From Deltaproteobacteria bacterium (GTDB lineage Bacteria > Myxococcota_A > UBA9160 > SMWR01): a DNA stretch of 10,176 nucleotides. A program made the position numbers and the translations under genes. Positions 1 to 7,675 of the stretch are shown piece by piece. Under the pieces are notes generated by a model. It was not told the origin of the DNA. It worked only from the letters and a program-made list of their open reading frames with translations, and did no database searches. The DNA is taken from NCBI GenBank assembly GCA_019313605.1, contig JAFDAW010000087.1, positions 1 through 10,176 of the forward strand, given 5' to 3'. The first letter of the stretch is position 1. Every line of letters begins with the position of its first letter.

Positions 1-1
1 A

Positions 2-478
2 AAAGATGTGCTGCAAGACGCATTTCTCAAGGCATATCGCTCGCTCGACCGGTTCGAAGGCCGCTCGAGCTTTTACACGTGGTTCTACCGGGTGGTGATG
101 AATCTCTGTATCGACGCCAAGCGCCGTCAGCCAGCGGGCCGGATGGTGGAATGGGACGAGACACACGCGCGCGAGACGCCCGTTGGGACCGGACTCGATG
201 CGGTCGATCCCGCCCGCCAACAGGCGGAAGGGCCCGCCGGTGATCTGGAGCGCGCGGAGCTCCGCGAGACCCTCCAGCGCGCGATCGAAAAGCTGCCCGA
301 CGACGCGCGGCAGACGCTGGTGCTTCGCGAGGTCGACGGATTGACGTATTCGGAGATCGCGAAATTGCTGGGGATCCCGAAGGGCACCGTCATGAGCCGC
401 CTGCACCACGCGCGGCGTCGGCTTCGCGCTCTGCTCGGCGAGCAGGGCGTCGACGAACTCGGCGAGGAGGTTTCGTGA
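2..478 (+). CDS. ECF-family RNA polymerase sigma factor (5' partial)
   Basis: This is an extracytoplasmic-function sigma-70 factor that would direct RNA polymerase to stress-type promoters. The frame is open to the left edge and already inside region 2 (KDVLQDAFLKAYRSL), so roughly 35-45 N-terminal residues lie outside the window. The GTG at 8 is an internal Val, not a start. In the 158 visible residues, region 2.2-2.4 comes first (LDRFEGRSSFYTWFYRVVMN, then CIDAKRR). A variable acidic linker follows, then region 4 with LPDDARQTLVLREVDGLTYSEIAKLLGIP and the recognition helix GTVMSRLHHARRRLRALL. This is RpoE-like. Its stop overlaps the GTG start of the anti-sigma gene by 4 bases (GTGA), so the two are probably translationally coupled. 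The regulon and the autoregulated promoter cannot be seen here. Confidence 0.93.
   Translation, partial: KDVLQDAFLKAYRSLDRFEGRSSFYTWFYRVVMNLCIDAKRRQPAGRMVEWDETHARETPVGTGLDAVDPARQQAEGPAGDLERAELRETLQRAIEKLPDDARQTLVLREVDGLTYSEIAKLLGIPKGTVMSRLHHARRRLRALLGEQGVDELGEEVS
464..470 (+). promoter_or_regulatory. Ribosome binding site of the anti-sigma gene
   Basis: GAGGAGG lies 4 bases before the GTG at 475, inside the last codons of the sigma factor. It supports GTG 475 as the start. Confidence 0.6.
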
Positions 479-1023
479 ATTCAACGCGTGCAGAAGGGGT
501 CGGAATCGACCAGCGCGATCTCAACGCCTATCACGACGGTGAGCTGAGCGGTCTGCGACGCTGGATTTTCGAGCGCCGGCTGGCGCGCTCGCCCCGGCTG
601 CGCGCCGAACTCGAAGAGCTGAAGCGGGTGTCCCAGTGGGTCCAGGCGTTGGACCCGCAGTCGGCGCGCATCGATGTATGGGATGACATCGCGCTGCGAC
701 TGCCCGCGATCGACGCCACCCGCGAGGAGCAACGGGAGGGGCGCGACGAGTGGCGCGAGCCGCGGGCGTGGCTCGGGATGGACTGGCTGGCCGCCTACTC
801 CCGGCCCATCGCGGCGGTCGCCGTCACCGCCGCACTGGCGCTGGCGCTGTTCCTCGGCATCATGGAGGACGCCGCGCCCCCGATGCCGGGCATGATTCGC
901 TGGTTGGATACCGGGGCGCGCAGCGTGATGGTGCTGGAGGATCAGGGTGACGCCACGATTGTCTGGTTGCTCGAAGTGCCCGAAGCTGGGGCTTCAGAAG
1001 GAGGGTTGCGTGAAGCGGTTTAA
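475..1023 (+). CDS. Putative membrane anti-sigma factor
   Basis: The 182-residue product is inferred to hold the preceding sigma factor inactive at the inner membrane. Residues 11-55 resemble the N-terminal anti-sigma domain (DLNAYHDGELSG, then an Arg/Glu-rich amphipathic helix with LRAELEELKRVSQWV). Of the usual HxxxCxxC zinc motif only His20 remains, and no Cys is visible, so this is a zinc-free variant. A single membrane span lies at about residues 112-129 (IAAVAVTAALALALFLGI). About 50 residues follow on the far side, including ARSVMVLEDQGDATIVWLLE, a beta-rich segment that could sense the periplasm. The GTG start overlaps the sigma stop, and the end overlaps the next gene by 14 bases. 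The role is inferred from position and architecture; the sequence alone is weakly conserved. Confidence 0.8.
   Translation: MNSTRAEGVGIDQRDLNAYHDGELSGLRRWIFERRLARSPRLRAELEELKRVSQWVQALDPQSARIDVWDDIALRLPAIDATREEQREGRDEWREPRAWLGMDWLAAYSRPIAAVAVTAALALALFLGIMEDAAPPMPGMIRWLDTGARSVMVLEDQGDATIVWLLEVPEAGASEGGLREAV
999..1004 (+). promoter_or_regulatory. Ribosome binding site deciding the start at 1010
   Basis: A perfect AGGAGG sits 5 bases before GTG 1010. It shows that the next gene starts there and not at an earlier in-frame codon near 947. Confidence 0.7.
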
Positions 1024-1462
1024 CTTCGGTCTATGGGTCGGGATCGTTTTTGGGGTGCTGCTCGTCGGGAGCCCCGCGTGGAGTGAGGGGGAGCGCAGCT
1101 TCAGCGTGAAGGTGACGGTCGCCGAAATCTCCGACGCCGAAGGCAAGATCGACGCGCGCGCCGAGCGCCTCGACCGCAATCTCCGCAAGAAGTTCAAATA
1201 CAACAGCCTCAAGGTGATCAAGGAGCGACGCTTGAAGCTCGCACTCGACGAGGTCGGCAGTGTGGAGCTCCCGGGCGGTCGGATGTTTCGGGTGCAGCCG
1301 CTCAACGTAGGCGAGCGAGGCCTGTTGATGGCGGTCGGCTGGGAGGGCGAGGTGATGATGGATATGCGCGCACCGAGCAATCACCTGCTGGTGATCGGCG
1401 GGCCCTCCCATGGTGACGGTCAACTCGTGGTGAGCATCGAGCCCCAATACAAAAGCGATTAA
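1010..1462 (+). CDS. Small exported protein of an ECF sigma operon, unknown function
   Basis: The 150-residue product starts at GTG 1010, chosen because AGGAGG precedes it and because this start gives a clean signal peptide: MKRFNFGLW, a hydrophobic core, then SPAWSEGE with likely cleavage near residue 23. The mature part is soluble and mixed alpha/beta. It has a charged helix (GKIDARAERLDRNLRKKF), then KYNSLKVIKERRLKLALDEVGSVELPGG and a C-terminal HLLVIGGPSHGDGQLVVSIE. From memory, proteins with a '[YF]xSxxxxxxxxxxLxLxxxxxxxLPGGR' core and a final 'GGPxxxDGxLxxxI' occur beside ECF sigma/anti-sigma pairs in deltaproteobacterial genomes, but I know no established function. It overlaps the anti-sigma gene by 14 bases, so a periplasmic partner, sensor or target of that pair is plausible. 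There are no Cys residues in the mature part and no catalytic motif. Confidence 0.75.
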   Translation: MKRFNFGLWVGIVFGVLLVGSPAWSEGERSFSVKVTVAEISDAEGKIDARAERLDRNLRKKFKYNSLKVIKERRLKLALDEVGSVELPGGRMFRVQPLNVGERGLLMAVGWEGEVMMDMRAPSNHLLVIGGPSHGDGQLVVSIEPQYKSD

Positions 1463-1521
1463 CTCCCCTCGGGCTGCGGCTTCGCTGGGGCAGGGCAAAA
1501 AATCTCAAAAAACTTCGAGTT

Positions 1522-1554
1522 GATGTGCCACCTGTGCGATTGGGTGGCCACATC
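1522..1554. other. Strong imperfect hairpin, possible small RNA or leader element
   Basis: GATGTGCCACC (1522-1532) pairs with GGTGGCCACATC (1543-1554) in an 11-bp stem with a single one-base bulge and a 10-base loop. It lies between two genes, about 60 bases after the stop of the exported protein and 36 bases before a terminator-like hairpin. The pair together could be the body and end of a short RNA, or a processed operon 3' end. No T-run follows it directly on the + strand. On the - strand a T-rich stretch lies about 10 bases beyond it. The strand and function are unknown. Confidence 0.35.
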
Positions 1555-1589
1555 TCCTGTGTATCGTTGGAAAATTCCCTTCCCAGGGA

Positions 1590-1626
1590 CGCCCGAAGCC
1601 GCTAGTTGGCTTCGGGCGCTTTGGTT
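1590..1626 (+). terminator. Rho-independent-like terminator
   Basis: CGCCCGAAGCC (1590-1600) and GGCTTCGGGCG (1608-1618) form a perfect 11-bp GC-rich stem with a 7-base loop (GCTAGTT), followed by the T-rich CTTTGGTTT. It lies 128 bases past the last gene of the sigma operon and before the ABC-F operon, which fits transcription termination between them. The T-tract is interrupted by GG, so strength is uncertain. Confidence 0.65.
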
Positions 1627-1657
1627 TCTGCCTCCCCCTCTCGGTCCGCGAGTAATT

Positions 1658-1662
1658 GGAGG
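1658..1662 (+). promoter_or_regulatory. Shine-Dalgarno with no assigned gene
   Basis: GGAGG in an A/T-rich setting (TAATTGGAGGAATTC) lies 8 bases before GTG 1671 and 10 before GTG 1673. The ATG of the ABC-F gene is 129 bases further on and has no recognisable site of its own. It may serve a leader ORF that is translationally coupled to the ABC-F gene. Confidence 0.4.
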
Positions 1663-1791
1663 AATTCTCGGTGTGGATCGCCTCATCCGCCGAGTGCCCG
1701 GTGGATTCGATCGCTGCAATCGAGATCGGAACTCGGTGCGCCCGCATGCTGCCTACGCAGCGGGGCTGTCCGCACACGCTACCGTCCCGCC

Positions 1792-3795
<2,004 letters not shown>

Positions 3796-3814
3796 ATCAG
3801 CGGCCGGGGTCGAA

Positions 3815-5263
3815 ATGAAACGCGAAGATCAATCGACAGCGGGTGCCGGAAACCCGCGCAGGCGATTGTCAATCGGGCTGCTGTTGGTGGTCTTGCTGGC
3901 TGGCCTGATCAGTTGCCAGCCCGAAGTCGATCGGCCTTCGCTGTTGATCTTCTTGACCGTCGACACGCTGAGATCCGATCGGCTCGGCGCCTTCGGGGGG
4001 GATCTCGGACTCACTCCCAATCTAGACGCACTCGCGGACGAGAGCACCGTTTTCACGTCCACCTACGCACCCACCTCTTTTACCCTTCCATCGGTGAGTG
4101 CGATGATGACGGGCCGTTATCCTTCGGAACTCGGAATCTGGCTCAACGAATCCGGTCTGCCCGAAGCGACGCCGACTCTGGCTCGCGAATTGAAGCGTCG
4201 CGGTTGGCGCACCTACGCGGTGGTCAGCAATTTCGTGCTGCGCCGGGGATCGGGGCTAGACGCGGGATTCGATCATTACGACGATTCGTTCCGAGATCGC
4301 GAAGCCGTGCGCGGTTTGCCGGAGCGGACGGCCACTGACACCACGGACGCTGGACTCGCGATGATCGACCTGTGTAGAGAGGGCGGCGACAGTCGCTGCC
4401 TGGTGTGGATCCACTATCAAGATCCGCACGGCCCCTACACGACTTCCGATGAGCGTCGTGCGCGCTTTCTGCCGATCGAGCGCGAACTCGCCAACGGGCG
4501 GCATATCTTGCCCGTCAATCCGGGAACGAGCGGTCTCGGTGGCATCCCGAAATACCAGTACATTGACGAACAAAGAGAGGTCGCGTTCTACCGCGCTGGC
4601 TACGACGCGGAGATCAGCTATTTGGACGAAGAGGTCGGACGCTTGCTCGATGGCCTCGAGGAGCGCGGTTTGATGGAAGCTGCTTTGATCGTCTTTGCAG
4701 CGGACCACGGAGAATCCCTGGGCGAAGGAAATTACTGGTTTGCACACGGCGACTATTTGAGCGAGGTGCTCGTGCGGGTTCCGTTCTTTTTGCGCATTCC
4801 CGGGCGCGCGCCCGCGCGCCGCAGCGATGTTGTTTCGCTGGTCGATCTCTACGGGACTCTCCTCCGGCAACTCACCGGTGAATCGGACGCGCCCGCCCAC
4901 CGGGGGCGCGATCTGTTGGCTGAGGGCGCGGCGGAGCGCGCGAGTGTTCCGTATCTGGATACGCGCGGTGCGCCAAAGGAGCGGCGATACGGAATCGTCG
5001 ACGGGAAATACAAGTGGATCGTTTCCGAGCGAGGCGATGTTTCGAGCGGAACGCTATTTCTGGTCGGGCAGCGCGGCCCCGCGGTCAAATCCGAAAATCG
5101 GGACATTCAGCGGGCGATGAACGAGCGACTCGATCTGATGATGCGCAGCCTCGGTCGAGAGGTGCCCGAAATCCGCCAGGAGATCACCGATGCGGATCGG
5201 GAGGCGCTGCGCGCGCTGGGTTACGCGGATGAGTCCCCGGATACTGAGGAGGAAGCCCGGTGA
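3815..5263 (+). CDS. Sulfatase/alkaline phosphatase-superfamily lipoprotein, Thr at the nucleophile position
   Basis: This predicted lipoprotein of 482 residues has a basic N-region, a hydrophobic core and the lipobox LISC (Cys34). The sulfatase fold is clear: LTVDTLRSDRLGAFG (Asp50 for metal), TPNLDALADES, HYQDPHGPY (about 200-208), FAADHGESLGEG (Asp297, His298) and WFAHGDYLSEVLVRVPF (His311). At the site of the formylglycine-forming CxPSR motif it reads TLPSV, so the nucleophile would be Thr90. This excludes a classic formylglycine sulfatase and fits a phosphodiesterase or phospho-group transferase, as in Thr-dependent phosphoglycerol and phosphoethanolamine transferases. Those are normally polytopic, whereas this protein is only lipid-anchored. 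The substrate is unknown. The gene starts 19 bases after ABC-F; an alternative GTG at 3788 would lengthen the N-region. Its stop overlaps a following GTG (GTGA). Confidence 0.88.
   Translation: MKREDQSTAGAGNPRRRLSIGLLLVVLLAGLISCQPEVDRPSLLIFLTVDTLRSDRLGAFGGDLGLTPNLDALADESTVFTSTYAPTSFTLPSVSAMMTGRYPSELGIWLNESGLPEATPTLARELKRRGWRTYAVVSNFVLRRGSGLDAGFDHYDDSFRDREAVRGLPERTATDTTDAGLAMIDLCREGGDSRCLVWIHYQDPHGPYTTSDERRARFLPIERELANGRHILPVNPGTSGLGGIPKYQYIDEQREVAFYRAGYDAEISYLDEEVGRLLDGLEERGLMEAALIVFAADHGESLGEGNYWFAHGDYLSEVLVRVPFFLRIPGRAPARRSDVVSLVDLYGTLLRQLTGESDAPAHRGRDLLAEGAAERASVPYLDTRGAPKERRYGIVDGKYKWIVSERGDVSSGTLFLVGQRGPAVKSENRDIQRAMNERLDLMMRSLGREVPEIRQEITDADREALRALGYADESPDTEEEAR
5246..5252 (+). promoter_or_regulatory. 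Ribosome binding site of the broken gene
   Basis: GAGGAGG lies 7 bases before GTG 5260, an optimal spacing. It marks a genuine gene start at 5260 although no intact gene follows. Confidence 0.6.
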
Positions 5264-5422
5264 CGGTGCGCGAATTCTGTCGAAAAATCGTCGAATCGGG
5301 AAATCTGGAAGTGAAACTGGCGCCGCGCGGGGCTCAGCGAGGAATTCATCGCGTTCGTGCGCAGCGCTCGCTCTTCGCAGGAGAAACTCTCGAACGCGGA
5401 TCGAAATCGCGATGGCGGGTGA
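5260..5422 (+). pseudogene. Collapsed gene remnant, probably DUF455 (ferritin-like) family
   Basis: GTG 5260 overlaps the sulfatase stop (GTGA) and has a strong ribosome binding site. The first about 22 codons read MTVREFCRKIVESGNLEVKL, with good coding character. From memory this matches the start of DUF455 proteins ('xxREFxxxILxxxxLxxKLxPP'). Past about 5325 that frame loses coding bias and ends at 5433. The next frame instead becomes protein-like (RRAGLSEEFIAFVRSARSSQ) and ends at TGA 5420-5422, overlapping the ATP-grasp start by 11 bases. This second piece resembles the C-terminal 'FNxEARxxAGFxxxEL' end of DUF455. Intact members are about 250-290 residues, so most of the gene would be missing. 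Alternatives are a 53-residue small protein with a one-base error in the GGGG at 5329-5332, or a short leader. The family call comes from short segments recalled without a search. Confidence 0.45.
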
Positions 5423-6692
5423 CGTGCTGCTGATTCCGAACTTCGGCGCTGAAGAAGGTGCGGGCTGGGGAGAACCCGCCTATCGACCGGTCGGTGAGGC
5501 TGCGACGGGATCCCAGCCAGCGCGCGAGATCGTGCAGCGCGTCGCAACCCGGCTTTGGCAGAGTCTATTTGCGAGTGGCTCGCGGTGCCTCGGCGAATCG
5601 GAGCATGCGGGCGACGAGTTCTGGCCGAAGGGCCTTGGTGTTCGTAGTCCGCACGCGGCCCTTTCTCAGCTGGATGTGCACGATTGCGCAGTCGCCTGGC
5701 TCAATACGCCTGCCGCACGGCAATTTGCGAGAGAGTCGGAGTGCCGCCTGTTCGGTGCGAATCCCGAAGTCGTTCGAACGGTACACGACAAGGCGTTTGC
5801 TCACCGGGTTGCCGTTGAGGAGCAGATGTTGCCGGCGTGCCTCTCGCCCTGCATTGCGGTGCTCGAGTCCGATACCCTGCGAGATCCCGACGCTGCAATT
5901 CGAGAGATCGAAGCGAAACTCGCGCAATGGCCTGATTGGACTGCGGGTCGCTTCACCCTCAAGCCGCGGTTTGGCACCAGCGGTCGAGGGCGCGTCGCGG
6001 GCAACGCGGGCCGCGTTGCCGAGGCGAGTGGCGGTTTTGCGCGTCTGGCCGAATCGGGCGGTGCGATGTTGGAACCCTGGCTCAAGCGAACTTGCGATTT
6101 GAGCGCACAGCTCTGGATCGGCTCCGATCGGAAAATCTTGCTGCTGGGAACCACCGAACTGCTCGTCGAAGGCTCGGGGCTCTATCGCGGACATCGCGGC
6201 TTCATCGATAGCAAGGGCCGCGTGACCTCGGGCAACCGCTACGATGAGGCCCTGCGCGAGGCGGCGGTCGCAGTCGCCCAGGCCGCGGCAGCCGCCGGCT
6301 ACCATGGCCCCTGTGGAGTCGATGCCTTTGCATTCGAGCTGGAGCCCGGTCGGGTCGAGTTGCGCCCAATCGTCGAATTCAACGCGCGTTTCACGCTCGG
6401 CATCGTCGCGATCGGTTTGTTGCGGCGCGCGCTCGCGGAGATTCGGCGAGAACTCTCGCTCGATCCGGGAGGCTTGCGGCCGTTCGAGTTTCGTCTCGAT
6501 GCGCCTCCCGGTGGCTGGCCCGAGCCTGCCAATGCGCAGGATGCTCTGATGATTCCGCTGAGCGCCGAGAATCCGGCTGCTGCTGCGCGCGTCGAGCCGG
6601 GGCTTCTGCTCGCGCAGAGTCGAGAAGCGCTCGACGCGGCGCTCGCGATCCGGCGCGCCTCCGAGGCGACGTCTTCGGATCGTCTCCATTGA
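5412..6692 (+). CDS. ATP-grasp family protein, substrate unknown
   Basis: The 426-residue cytosolic protein begins at ATG 5412 (MAGDVLLIPNFGAEE); upstream in-frame sequence is not protein-like. ATP-grasp features appear in order: VHDKAFAHRVA with a Lys in the first lobe (about 131), FTLKPRFGTSGRGRV with ATP-binding Lys184 and a glycine loop, MLEPWLKRTCDLSAQLWI, LYRGHRGFIDSKGRVTSG, GPCGVDAFAF, and the Mg-binding strand RPIVEFNARFTLGIVA (Glu322, Asn324). The family joins a carboxylate to an amine or thiol through an acyl-phosphate. The Trp-rich N-terminal third, with WLNTPAARQFARES, is typical of carboxylate-amine ligases such as peptide-modifying or glutathione-like enzymes, but no substrate can be named. 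It overlaps the broken gene before it by 11 bases and the TTG of the TPR gene by 4. It has no signal peptide. Confidence 0.82.
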   Translation: MAGDVLLIPNFGAEEGAGWGEPAYRPVGEAATGSQPAREIVQRVATRLWQSLFASGSRCLGESEHAGDEFWPKGLGVRSPHAALSQLDVHDCAVAWLNTPAARQFARESECRLFGANPEVVRTVHDKAFAHRVAVEEQMLPACLSPCIAVLESDTLRDPDAAIREIEAKLAQWPDWTAGRFTLKPRFGTSGRGRVAGNAGRVAEASGGFARLAESGGAMLEPWLKRTCDLSAQLWIGSDRKILLLGTTELLVEGSGLYRGHRGFIDSKGRVTSGNRYDEALREAAVAVAQAAAAAGYHGPCGVDAFAFELEPGRVELRPIVEFNARFTLGIVAIGLLRRALAEIRRELSLDPGGLRPFEFRLDAPPGGWPEPANAQDALMIPLSAENPAAAARVEPGLLLAQSREALDAALAIRRASEATSSDRLH

Positions 6693-7654
6693 GCCCGACG
6701 GCGAGGCGAACGATTGCGGCTCTCGCGGTGTTCGCGGGAGTACTCGGTTGTACGACAACCGTCGTCGATCCCTCCGCGCAAGCGCGTGACCCCGCTGAGC
6801 TCTGGAAAGAGCAGGTGGAACAGGCCACGCGATCTCACAGCCAGGGGCGACTCGACTCGGCTAGCGAGTTGTACGAAAAAGCGCTGGCGACGAGTCGGGC
6901 TTTTCCGCCGGGAGATCCCCGGACGCTGCAGACCCTCAGCCAGCGCGCCGAGCTTCGCCTCAGCCAGGGGCTTTACGAAGGTGCCGAGCAGGATTATCAG
7001 GAGGTCATCGCCGCGGAGCGCTCGAATTCCCCGACGGACGGTGACCGACTCGCGAACGCACTCAACAGCCTTGCGGTCTTCTATCTCGACCTCGACCGCA
7101 TCTCGGAAGCCGAGGCACTACTCGCCGAGGCGGTCGATATTCGGGTGGCGATCTACGGTGGCGATCATCCCTACGTGGCCGCTTTGTTGCAGAACCTCGG
7201 AGACGCGGAGCGACGCGCAGGGAATTATTCCGTCGCAGAGGATCTGTTGATTCGGTCGCTCACGATCTACTCTCTTGCGGGTCGCGATTACTGGCGCAAT
7301 GCATCCATCGCCCAGAACAATCTGGCTCTGCTGCAGGCTGCGACCGGACGGGTGCAGGACGCGGAGAGGAATCATCTCTACGCGATCCGGCTGTCGATCA
7401 AGGTGGCCGGCGAGCGGAATACGGATATCGGCGTATTCACCCGCGATCTTGCGACGCTCTACACCCATCAAGGTCGGTTCGGCGAGGCCGAGAATCTCTA
7501 TCGCGAATCGATCTCGATCCTGCGCGAGGGCCTGGGTGATTCGAGCCATCAATTGAGCAAGACCTACCGCGCCTACAGCGAGATGTTGAGCGCTGCGGGG
7601 CGGAGTGGGGAGGCCGCCGAGTATCGACGGAGTGCGGATGAGACCGGGTTCTGA
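6689..7654 (+). CDS. TPR-repeat lipoprotein
   Basis: The 321-residue predicted lipoprotein starts at TTG 6689, overlapping the preceding stop (TTGA). No other in-frame start would keep the signal peptide MSPTARRTIAALAVFAGVLG with lipobox VLGC (Cys21). From about residue 35 to the end it is all helical tetratricopeptide repeats of the longer kinesin-light-chain type (about 42 residues each). Examples are LNSLAVFYLDLDRISEAEALLAEAV, LQNLGDAERRAGNYSVAEDLLIRSL, QNNLALLQAATGRVQDAERNH and LATLYTHQGRFGEAENLYRESI. Such proteins are scaffolds for other proteins and carry no active site. As the last gene of the operon it could hold or organise the sulfatase-fold lipoprotein at a membrane, but that is inference from position. 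It ends 21 bases from the convergent protease gene. Confidence 0.88.
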   Translation: MSPTARRTIAALAVFAGVLGCTTTVVDPSAQARDPAELWKEQVEQATRSHSQGRLDSASELYEKALATSRAFPPGDPRTLQTLSQRAELRLSQGLYEGAEQDYQEVIAAERSNSPTDGDRLANALNSLAVFYLDLDRISEAEALLAEAVDIRVAIYGGDHPYVAALLQNLGDAERRAGNYSVAEDLLIRSLTIYSLAGRDYWRNASIAQNNLALLQAATGRVQDAERNHLYAIRLSIKVAGERNTDIGVFTRDLATLYTHQGRFGEAENLYRESISILREGLGDSSHQLSKTYRAYSEMLSAAGRSGEAAEYRRSADETGF

Positions 7655-7675
7655 TTTCGTGCCGCGATTACGCGC

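Larger units (their letters stand above)
1463..1791. other. Intergenic region between the sigma operon and the ABC-F operon
   Basis: This 329-base gap holds a C/G-rich start, two short A-runs near 1498-1512, an imperfect hairpin (1522-1554), a terminator-like hairpin (1590-1618) and a good Shine-Dalgarno at 1658-1662 leading a short possible ORF. There is also a weak inverted repeat near 1703-1726 (GATTCGAT, 7 bases, ATCGAGATC). I see no convincing sigma-70 promoter, although one must lie here or further upstream for the ABC-F operon. No tRNA-like fold or known riboswitch core was recognised. Confidence 0.6.

Noticed and set aside
1465..1500. Possible terminator directly after the exported protein gene
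   Set aside because: The C/G-rich stretch gives only a 3-bp stem on the + strand and is followed by A-runs, not T-runs.
1727..1760. GGAACT as a possible ECF -35 element before the ABC-F gene
   Set aside because: No matching -10 at the right spacing and only six bases agree, so a promoter cannot be supported.
4802..4813. Perfect 12-base palindrome GGGCGCGCGCCC
   Set aside because: It falls in the coding sequence of the sulfatase-fold gene (Pro/Gly/Arg/Ala codons) with no T-run and no boundary nearby; expected in GC-rich DNA.
5565..6758. 397-codon minus-strand open frame
   Set aside because: Antisense to the ATP-grasp gene. Arg/Ala-rich mirror sequence with no domain and no ribosome binding site.
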